Assembly (NCBI GenBank): GCA_902770195.1
Contig: CACXSA010000032.1
Coordinates: 1 to 63,276, forward strand
Source: an uncultured Prevotellaceae bacterium
Lineage (GTDB): Bacteria; Bacteroidota; Bacteroidia; Bacteroidales; Bacteroidaceae
Direction: 5' to 3'
DNA length: 63,276 bases
Shown: positions 57,143 through 63,276 of the stretch, piece after piece
Position numbering within the stretch: position 1 is the stretch's first letter
How the letters are laid out: each line of letters opens with the position of its first letter
The notes under the pieces: generated by a model
What the model was told of the DNA's origin: nothing
Seen by the model: only the letters and a program-made list of their open reading frames with translations
Databases searched by the model: none
Program-made: the position numbers and the translations under genes

Positions 57143-57150
57143 TATTTTTG
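57143..57150 (+). promoter_or_regulatory. -7 element of nnr, near-leaderless
   Basis: TATTTTTG ends only 8 bases before the nnr ATG at 57159. No TTG at the usual distance. Confidence 0.5.
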
Positions 57151-57158
57151 CACTCATC

Positions 57159-58679
57159 ATGAAGATATTCACTAGTCATCAAATACGAGAATTAGACAAA
57201 TTTACCATCGAACACGAGCCGATATCGAGCATTGATTTGATGGAAAGGGCAGCCAAGACGCTGTCCTATGCCATAATGGATATATGGCCTGTAAGTACAC
57301 CCGTTGTTGTTTTTTCCGGACCGGGAAATAACGGTGGCGATGCATTGGCAGTAGCTCGAATATTAGCAGAACAGGGATATCATGTCTCTGTTTACCTCTT
57401 TAATATTAGCGGTCACCTGTCTCCAGATTGCGCCACCAACAAGAAGAGGGTGAAAGAATGCAAGCGAATCGATATGTTTACCGAGGTCATACAGGAATTT
57501 GACCCCCCAGTATTGGAGAAAGAGATGCTTGTTATCGACGGTCTCTTTGGTTCTGGTCTCAACAAGCCTCTTGCCGGAGGCTTTGCTTCCCTGGTCAAGT
57601 ACATCAATGCGTCGCCTTCACAAGTGGCAAGCATTGATATGCCGTCAGGACTCATGACGGAAGACAATACCTATAACGTCCGTGCTAACACCATCAAGGC
57701 TACAAGAACCTTTACGCTGCAACAACCTAAGCTGGCTTGTCTCTTCGCAGAGAATCAGGAATTCGTTGGACAGTTGCATGTGCTTGACATCCATTTAAGT
57801 CAAGAAGGCATCAACAAGATAGAAGCCCAATATACCATTACCGAAGAAGATGACATACGCTCACTCCTTCTCAGGCGCAATCCTTTTGCCCATAAGGGAC
57901 AGATGGGAAATGCCCTTCTCATAGCAGGTTGCTACGGTATGGCAGGAGCAGCTATCTTGGCCACCAAAGCTTGTCTGCGTGCCGGTGCCGGAAAAGTGAC
58001 AATCAATTCACCCAAGCGCAACATCCCCATCCTTCAGGTTGCTGTTCCCGAGGCCGTTGTCCAGATAGGTTCAGAGGAAACCATCTTTGCTGAGGCTGTT
58101 GAAACAGATGACTTCCATGCATTAGGCATAGGTCCTGGCCTTGGTCAGAGCGAGCAGACAGCCATAGCACTCATCACCCAGCTCCGGAGAAGTCAATGTC
58201 CTATTGTTGCCGATGCCGATGCATTGAACATATTAGGCAATCACCGTGCTTGGATGCAGCAACTTCCCAAGGGCATCATACTAACCCCACACCCCAAGGA
58301 ACTAGCCCGTATGGAGAGTCATTCTGCTGACAGTTATGAACGACTGACAAAAGCCCGCAATATGGCAGAGCGTCTGCAGGGATATGTGATAGTAAAAGGG
58401 CACTACACGGCTATTTGCATGCCAGACGGTCATATTCTCTTCAATCCTACGGGCAATGCCGGTATGGCTACTGCAGGTAGCGGTGATGTGCTGACCGGCA
58501 TCATCACAGGACTCCTAGCACGTGGCTATAAGCCACAAGACGCCTGTGTCGTCGGTGTCTATCTGCACGGCTTGGCAGGCGACTTAGCTGCTGATGATAT
58601 AGGAGAAGAAAGTTTAACGGCAGGTGATATCATCCAGTATCTTCCCAAAGCTTTTAAACATTTAAGCGGTGAGAGATAA
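57159..58679 (+). CDS. nnr: Bifunctional NAD(P)H-hydrate epimerase/dehydratase
   Basis: Repairs hydrated NAD(P)H. The N-terminal NnrE (YjeF_N) epimerase domain (about 1-215) has GPGNNGGDALAVAR and the catalytic aspartate in IDGLFGSGL. The C-terminal NnrD dehydratase domain (about 230-500) shows GAAILATKACLRAGAGKVT, LTPHPKELARM and NAGMATAGSGDVLTGIITGL. The 506-residue length is normal. It is divergent from the hpt run and ends at a bidirectional terminator. Confidence 0.96.
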   Translation: MKIFTSHQIRELDKFTIEHEPISSIDLMERAAKTLSYAIMDIWPVSTPVVVFSGPGNNGGDALAVARILAEQGYHVSVYLFNISGHLSPDCATNKKRVKECKRIDMFTEVIQEFDPPVLEKEMLVIDGLFGSGLNKPLAGGFASLVKYINASPSQVASIDMPSGLMTEDNTYNVRANTIKATRTFTLQQPKLACLFAENQEFVGQLHVLDIHLSQEGINKIEAQYTITEEDDIRSLLLRRNPFAHKGQMGNALLIAGCYGMAGAAILATKACLRAGAGKVTINSPKRNIPILQVAVPEAVVQIGSEETIFAEAVETDDFHALGIGPGLGQSEQTAIALITQLRRSQCPIVADADALNILGNHRAWMQQLPKGIILTPHPKELARMESHSADSYERLTKARNMAERLQGYVIVKGHYTAICMPDGHILFNPTGNAGMATAGSGDVLTGIITGLLARGYKPQDACVVGVYLHGLAGDLAADDIGEESLTAGDIIQYLPKAFKHLSGER

Positions 58680-58705
58680 GTGCAGAGAAATAAGATAATA
58701 AAAAA

Positions 58706-58740
58706 ACAAGCTCCTTTTTTGAGGAGCCTGTTTTATTTTG
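58706..58740. terminator. Bidirectional terminator between nnr and the aldolase gene
   Basis: AGCTCC and GGAGCC arms with an extra near-match form a stem-loop around a T-rich centre. T runs follow on both strands (TTTTATTTTG rightward, TTTTTTT leftward). Confidence 0.65.
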
Positions 58741-58750
58741 TATAAAGGTA

Positions 58751-59752
58751 TTATCCCAGCTTACCGTCAGAACCAAGTACGTTCACAATCTTGTGGATGT
58801 ACATCTTCTTCATGTTCTCACGAGCAGGTTTCAGATACTGGCGAGGATCGAAGTGATCGGGATGCTCTGCCAAATACTGGCGGATGGCAGCCGTCATAGC
58901 CAGACGAGAGTCTGAGTCGATGTTAATCTTGCAAACAGCGCTCTTAGAAGCCTCGCGGAGCTGCTCCTCAGGGATACCTACTGCGTCGGGCAGGTTACCA
59001 CCGAACTTATTGATGGTATCCACCTCGTCCTGAGGAACAGAAGAAGATCCGTGGAGCACGATGGGGAATCCAGGAAGCTTCTTCTCAATCTCATGCAGCA
59101 CGTCGAATGCCAATGGAGGAGGAACCAGCTTGCCGGTCTTCGGGTCGCGTGTGCACTGCTCGGGCTTGAACTTGTAAGCACCATGAGAAGTACCGATAGA
59201 GATAGCCAATGAATCGCAGCCTGTACGGGTAGCGAAGTCAATAACCTCTTCGGGCTTGGTGTAGTGAGACTCCTCAGCAACAACCTCATCCTCAACACCG
59301 GCCAACACGCCAAGCTCAGCCTCAACAGTTACATCATACTGGTGAGCATACTCTACAACCTTCTTGGTGAGTGCGATATTGTCCTCATAAGGCAGTGAAG
59401 AACCGTCAATCATGACAGAAGAGAAGCCCATGTCGATACAATCCTTGCAGAGCTCGAAGCTATCACCGTGGTCCAGGTGAAGCACGATCTCAGGATGCTC
59501 GCAACCCAGTTCCTTAGCATAAGCCACAGCACCCTCAGCCATGTAACGCAGGATTGTTGCATTAGCATAGTTACGAGCACCCTTAGACACCTGCATGATA
59601 ACAGGAGACTTCGTCTCAACAGCAGCCTGAACGATAGCCTGCATCTGCTCCATAGTGTTAAAGTTGAATGCGGGGATTGCGTAGCCACCTGCTACTGCTT
59701 TCTTGAACATCTCACGGGTATTAACAAGACCCAGATCTTTGTAATTTACCAT
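58751..59752 (-). CDS. Class II fructose-bisphosphate aldolase
   Basis: Cleaves fructose 1,6-bisphosphate in glycolysis. The zinc-binding region is VLHLDHGDSFELCKD, with YTKPEEV, GTSHGAYKFKPEQ, and HGSSSVPQDEV further on. The 333-residue length and sequence fit the Bacteroidales type. A promoter with an 18-base spacer (TTG at 59822-59824, TATCTTTG at 59796-59803) precedes it. Confidence 0.96.
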   Translation of the reverse strand: MVNYKDLGLVNTREMFKKAVAGGYAIPAFNFNTMEQMQAIVQAAVETKSPVIMQVSKGARNYANATILRYMAEGAVAYAKELGCEHPEIVLHLDHGDSFELCKDCIDMGFSSVMIDGSSLPYEDNIALTKKVVEYAHQYDVTVEAELGVLAGVEDEVVAEESHYTKPEEVIDFATRTGCDSLAISIGTSHGAYKFKPEQCTRDPKTGKLVPPPLAFDVLHEIEKKLPGFPIVLHGSSSVPQDEVDTINKFGGNLPDAVGIPEEQLREASKSAVCKINIDSDSRLAMTAAIRQYLAEHPDHFDPRQYLKPARENMKKMYIHKIVNVLGSDGKLG

Positions 59753-59795
59753 AATTGTTTTGCTTTTTATTTGTTAGTTGAAATCTATTTGAGCG

Positions 59796-59824
59796 CAAAG
59801 ATAACAATATCTTTTTAAAAACAA
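59796..59824 (-). promoter_or_regulatory. Promoter of the aldolase gene
   Basis: On the minus strand TTG, 18 bases, TATCTTTG; the spacer is one base short of the usual 19-21. It lies 43 bases before the ATG. Confidence 0.6.
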
Positions 59825-59927
59825 AAAAGAAAGAGACACAGATTACGCAGATTTTACGGATTTTAAACTTTTCCGTTTCTCTTGTGTAACCTGTGCACGC
59901 AAAAATGCAAACTAAACGTTGCAAAAC

Positions 59928-60605
59928 TTACTTCTCAGAAGGTTCAATTATCTTCCAGATGCATGCTGCCAGAGCACCACCTACAAAAGGACCTACAATG
60001 AAAATCCAAAGATTAGCCAATGCCGTACCCCCCTGGAAGATGGCAGGAGCCAGTGAACGGGCGGGATTGACAGAAGTGCCGGTATAACGGATACAAACTA
60101 AGTGAACCAAAACGAGGCTCAAGCCAATAGCCAGTCCTGCAAAGTTATTCGTGGCACCGTTGGTCTTGGCAGTAGCACCCAGTACGACGAGTACGAACAC
60201 ACAAGTGAAGATAATCTCAGCCAGCAGACCGCCCAACATGCTCACGTTAGCCTGCAGGTCGTTGGCACCCGTGCCTTCCAGTCCGGGCACATTGGCTGTC
60301 AAGATATAGAGCAACAGTGAGCCAATGAAGGCACCGATGCACTGGAACACAATGTACATACATCCCTCCTTTGCATCCATGCGTCCAGCAATAATGCATC
60401 CCAGCGTAATGGCCGGATTGATATGGCAACCAGAGATGCCACCAATGGTATAGGCCATTGCCACCACTGCCAAACCGAAGGCAAAGGCAGTACCTACTAC
60501 TGCAGGAATGTTGTTAATAGGATCACAACCCAGGCTGACAGCAACGCCACAGCCCATCAACACGAGCACCATCGTGCCCACCATTTCAGCTAAATACTTT
60601 TTCAT
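59928..60605 (-). CDS. MIP-family aquaporin
   Basis: Inner-membrane channel for water or small solutes, 225 residues, six helices. Both NPA motifs are present: GCHINPAITLG (about residue 62) and GTSVNPARSLAPA (about 180). Residues fit an AqpZ-like water channel more than a glycerol facilitator (the position after the second NPA is R, followed by S), but selectivity is inferred. It has a perfect promoter 46 bases upstream. Confidence 0.95.
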   Translation of the reverse strand: MKKYLAEMVGTMVLVLMGCGVAVSLGCDPINNIPAVVGTAFAFGLAVVAMAYTIGGISGCHINPAITLGCIIAGRMDAKEGCMYIVFQCIGAFIGSLLLYILTANVPGLEGTGANDLQANVSMLGGLLAEIIFTCVFVLVVLGATAKTNGATNNFAGLAIGLSLVLVHLVCIRYTGTSVNPARSLAPAIFQGGTALANLWIFIVGPFVGGALAACIWKIIEPSEK

Positions 60606-60651
60606 AACGCTTTTGTTGTTTTATGGATAAATAAGTTCTTGTAACTGAACG

Positions 60652-60682
60652 CAAAATTAATCAATTTATTTCATACTACCAA
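60652..60682 (-). promoter_or_regulatory. Promoter of the aquaporin gene
   Basis: On the minus strand TTG, 20 bases, TAATTTTG: exact consensus. Confidence 0.78.
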
Positions 60683-60789
60683 GTAAAACGTAAAAAAATA
60701 GCCAGAGAATTGAAGGCAAGAAATAAAAAAAACGAAAGCTTTTTTCATTGTTTTCACGTTTTACAGTGTAAAGTTAAGAAAAAATATCG

Positions 60790-60797
60790 TAACTTTG
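60790..60797 (+). promoter_or_regulatory. -7 element of the YqiA-like gene, near-leaderless
   Basis: TAACTTTG ends 5 bases before the ATG at 60803, so the transcript would start at or next to the start codon. Confidence 0.5.
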
Positions 60798-60802
60798 CAC
60801 AC

Positions 60803-61789
60803 ATGACAACAGAAAATCCATATATCAAGCAATTTCCCGAACTGATGGCAGGCAAGACTGTCTTGTATTGTCACGGCTTTGCAAGCAGTGGCCAATCGGG
60901 AACGGTAGCCCGCCTTCGAAAAGTTATGCCTAACGCCAAAGTGATTGCTCCCGACCTGCCTATTCATCCCCAAGAAGCTATTGACTTATTGCATCATATT
61001 TGCCAAAAAGAAAAGCCCGACCTGATCATCGGCACATCCATGGGAGGCATGTATGCAGAGCAACTGTATGGTTTCGACCGCATCTGTGTCAATCCTGCCA
61101 TGGAGATGGGCGAGACGATGAAGGCTCATGGCATGACGGGCACGCAGCAATTCCAGAATCCGCGTCTTGACGGAATACAAGAGTTCTATGTTGACAAGAA
61201 CCTCGTCAAAGAATACAAGGAGCGGTCAGAACATCGCTTCGAAGGTATTACAGACGAGGAACGCAAGCGCGTCTATGGACTTTTCGGTGACGAGGATACG
61301 ACTGTCGACACATTCGACATGTTTCACAAGGTCTATCCCAATGCGCTCCACTTTCATGGTGAGCACCGTATGAACGACCGTTCTTTCATGCACAGCGTAT
61401 TTCCTGTCATCCGCTGGATTGATGATCTGCAGGAGCATCGTGAGCGTCCTATTATATATATAGGTATAGAAACTCTGGCTGACGCATACAAAAAACCGGC
61501 CAGTTCGATGCAAAAAGCCATCCGTCTGCTCATAGAACACTATCAAGTGTACTTCGTCGCCCCTTGTTCACAGTATGACGAAACAACAGCGTGGCTTGAA
61601 GAATACATTAATGTACCCGCCTGGCGCCATATCATCTTTACCGATCGTCGAGACCTGCTTTATGGCGATTACCTCATCTGTCTCCTAAAAGAAGCTGACA
61701 CGATGGCAACGCTTTTGCAATATGGTTCTGATTCTTTCAAGACATGGGAAGACATCATCGAGTTCTTTTCAAGACTCGGCGGGCAATAA
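60803..61789 (+). CDS. YqiA/YcfP-like alpha/beta hydrolase fused to a degenerate HAD-type 5'-nucleotidase domain
   Basis: A 328-residue protein. The N-terminal half (about 1-205) is a YqiA-type esterase: VLYCHGFASSGQSGTVARLR, nucleophile elbow GTSMGGMYAEQ and a late histidine in HFHGEHRMNDRSFM. The C-terminal part (about 217-328) resembles the 5'(3')-deoxyribonucleotidase HAD fold: WRHIIFTDRRDLLYGDYLI, then LLQYGSDSFKTWEDI. The HAD nucleophile position reads YIGIETLADAY in place of the DxDG motif, and LIDD is LICL, so this domain is probably catalytically dead. An in-frame upstream extension overlaps the promoter. Confidence 0.85.
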   Translation: MTTENPYIKQFPELMAGKTVLYCHGFASSGQSGTVARLRKVMPNAKVIAPDLPIHPQEAIDLLHHICQKEKPDLIIGTSMGGMYAEQLYGFDRICVNPAMEMGETMKAHGMTGTQQFQNPRLDGIQEFYVDKNLVKEYKERSEHRFEGITDEERKRVYGLFGDEDTTVDTFDMFHKVYPNALHFHGEHRMNDRSFMHSVFPVIRWIDDLQEHRERPIIYIGIETLADAYKKPASSMQKAIRLLIEHYQVYFVAPCSQYDETTAWLEEYINVPAWRHIIFTDRRDLLYGDYLICLLKEADTMATLLQYGSDSFKTWEDIIEFFSRLGGQ

Positions 61790-61810
61790 TACAAACTATA
61801 TATTACTACA

Positions 61811-63276
61811 ATGAAAACTATCAATACTTTTAGCCTGTTCATTTATAAATTCTGCCTCATCGCCATCTGTATGATTGCCGTCATTCATGGCAGCAACGCA
61901 CAGGACGCGAGCCAGTTCACATACAGCCACTTGGGAATAGACGACGGCATGTTCAGTCAGCGTGTATACAGCATCCTCCAAACCAATGACGGGGCTATAT
62001 GGTGGGGCACCAAAAACGGAGTGGAGCGCTACAACGGCGTCACCATCACCCATTACCAATTGGGCGAACACGGAAAATTCAGTAATGACGGAGGACGCTA
62101 TATCAAGCTCATGATTGACGAGGCCGACGATGATTCACAGCAATTGTATGCCTTTGACGATAAGGGTTTCATTGCCGTATACAATGCACCTACTGACCAG
62201 TTCCGTGAGAAAGTAAACATCTGTCAGTTGATTACAGGCGTAGTGCAGTTGAACGACATCCGCCCCACCCGACAAGGTATTTGGGTGGCTACCCACGATG
62301 GAATTTACCTGATAAATGACCAGAAAGCCACAGTGGTTGTCAAGGGAATCTGCGCCAACAGCATCGTCAGGACTGAAAAACAATTGCTGTTCTGTACTCG
62401 CGATGGGGTCTATGTGACATCGGCAACGGCCACCGCTTCTGCCAAGATGCAGAAAATAGCACCCTACAACATAGAGAGTGGCTACTACGACCCTCTGTAC
62501 GACAAAGTATGGTTGGGTGGATTCTCCAGTGGACTCTATGTGCTGGAAAACAATGGCAACATGGCAAAAGTATCTAGTCAGGAGGACGGATGGCAACAGC
62601 CCATTCGCAGTATATGTCCTTACAATAGCAAGACCATGCTCATTGGTATTGACGGAAAGGGCGTTCACTGGGCAAGTAGAAGACCTGATGCCGAGGGTCA
62701 CTACAAGAGCGGACTGCTGTTTGACGCCAATGAAGGACCGCAGGGTGTGCTCCATGGAAACGGCATCTATTCCATCATGTGCGACTCATGGGAGAACATT
62801 GTCATCGGCTCCTACTCCGGTGGCATCGACATCGCACGCCCCGTAGGCAGTACGGAAGCTACGTTCCACCATGTCCGGAACAATCACCAAAGCATTCTCA
62901 ACGACCACGTCAACTGCGTCATGCAATGCTCCCCCACCCTGTTGGCTATGGGTACCGACAACGGTGTAAGTATGCTGAACACACAGACCCGCACTTGGAC
63001 ACACTACTGCCAAGGAGCCGTCGTCCTGTCGCTCTGTCAGACTCCTGACGGAAAACTGTTGGCCAGCACTTACGGGAAAGGTGTCTATGAGGTGGGTGCA
63101 GGAGGGGCGCACCAACTATACACAGTAGCTAATGGATCTTTGCAAGATGACCATGTCTTCAAACTGCTATACGACCACAACGGAGGACTGTGGATGGGGT
63201 GTTTGGACGGAGCATTGGTACAGAAAACCAATACGGGATTCCGTTTTCACCAGGTACATTATGTGAACGACCTGCT
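61811..63276 (+). CDS. Two-component regulator propeller protein (hybrid sensor kinase N-terminus, partial)
   Basis: Starts with a signal peptide (IAICMIAVIHGSNAQ) and runs 489 residues without a stop to the edge of the window. It carries propeller repeats of the reg_prop type: DGAIWWGTKNGVERYNG, GIWVATHDGIYLIND, KVWLGGFSSGLYVLE, GGLWMGCLDGALVQK. In Bacteroidetes such propellers form the periplasmic sensor of hybrid two-component systems that regulate polysaccharide use or stress genes. The kinase and regulator parts lie beyond the window. It begins 21 bases after the previous gene and may be co-transcribed. Confidence 0.9.
   Translation, partial: MKTINTFSLFIYKFCLIAICMIAVIHGSNAQDASQFTYSHLGIDDGMFSQRVYSILQTNDGAIWWGTKNGVERYNGVTITHYQLGEHGKFSNDGGRYIKLMIDEADDDSQQLYAFDDKGFIAVYNAPTDQFREKVNICQLITGVVQLNDIRPTRQGIWVATHDGIYLINDQKATVVVKGICANSIVRTEKQLLFCTRDGVYVTSATATASAKMQKIAPYNIESGYYDPLYDKVWLGGFSSGLYVLENNGNMAKVSSQEDGWQQPIRSICPYNSKTMLIGIDGKGVHWASRRPDAEGHYKSGLLFDANEGPQGVLHGNGIYSIMCDSWENIVIGSYSGGIDIARPVGSTEATFHHVRNNHQSILNDHVNCVMQCSPTLLAMGTDNGVSMLNTQTRTWTHYCQGAVVLSLCQTPDGKLLASTYGKGVYEVGAGGAHQLYTVANGSLQDDHVFKLLYDHNGGLWMGCLDGALVQKTNTGFRFHQVHYVNDL

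Overview
The window looks like chromosomal DNA of a Bacteroidales bacterium, most likely a Prevotella-like member of the Prevotellaceae. The evidence is the promoter grammar (TTG, 19-20 bases, then TAnnTTTG, found perfectly before at least eight transcription units), the near absence of Shine-Dalgarno sites, an Oar-type TonB receptor, BACON and OB-fold lipoproteins, the korAB 2-oxoacid:ferredoxin oxidoreductase, and the gene order metK-DUF4271-hemD-rnpA-yidD-tyrS-tRNA-Gln. No insertion sequence, phage gene, rRNA or CRISPR array is visible.

Layout. 1-4292 (-): a large LamG-type surface protein, frameshifted near 1202 and running off the left edge. 4575-9789 (-): tRNA-Gln and the tyrS-yidD-rnpA-hemD-DUF4271-metK housekeeping block; tyrS is broken by a short out-of-frame deletion. 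10039-12870 (-): M16 protease. 13205-18221 (-): Oar-like TonB receptor followed by a BACON/OB-fold lipoprotein. 18309-20051 (-) and 20192-21853 (+): Na/Pi cotransporter and uridine-kinase-like protein, driven by interlocked divergent promoters. 21892-29295 (-): four-gene accessory operon with a 917-residue secreted protein and an NHLM/NHLP-type bacteriocin export machine (HlyD-like adaptor plus two ABC transporters) that has no C39 peptidase domain and no visible precursor peptide. 29443-32319 (+): korAB. 32388-36220: a DUF6261-like remnant, 42-bp repeats, an S28-type peptidase lipoprotein and an SLC13 (DASS) transporter. 36546-45063 (-): two stacked ABC systems, an ATPase/two-permease/GntR (YtrA-type) unit followed by a MacAB-TolC-like exporter, with a strong promoter and an adjacent palindromic operator at the head. 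45475-53894: nadK (-), pdxJ/DJ-1/ispD/recG (+), M23-LysM peptidase (+), then geranylgeranyl-reductase-like oxidoreductase and double-LytM lipoprotein (-). 53901-57065 (-): pgeF, obgE, adk, hpt. 57159-63276: nnr (+), fructose-bisphosphate aldolase (-), aquaporin (-), a YqiA-like hydrolase fused to a degenerate HAD domain (+), and the N-terminal propeller of a hybrid two-component sensor that runs off the right edge.

The most unusual points are: the peptidase-less NHLM exporter coupled to a large secreted protein; the split tyrS whose S4-domain fragment has its own ATG and an SD-like AGGAGGT; two similar apparent short deletions in the permease pair at 42.7-43.5 kb (either real microdeletions or assembly faults); a perfect promoter/operator arrangement for the GntR-controlled exporter; and four different short tandem-repeat arrays in intergenic DNA, one of which duplicates the nadK promoter.
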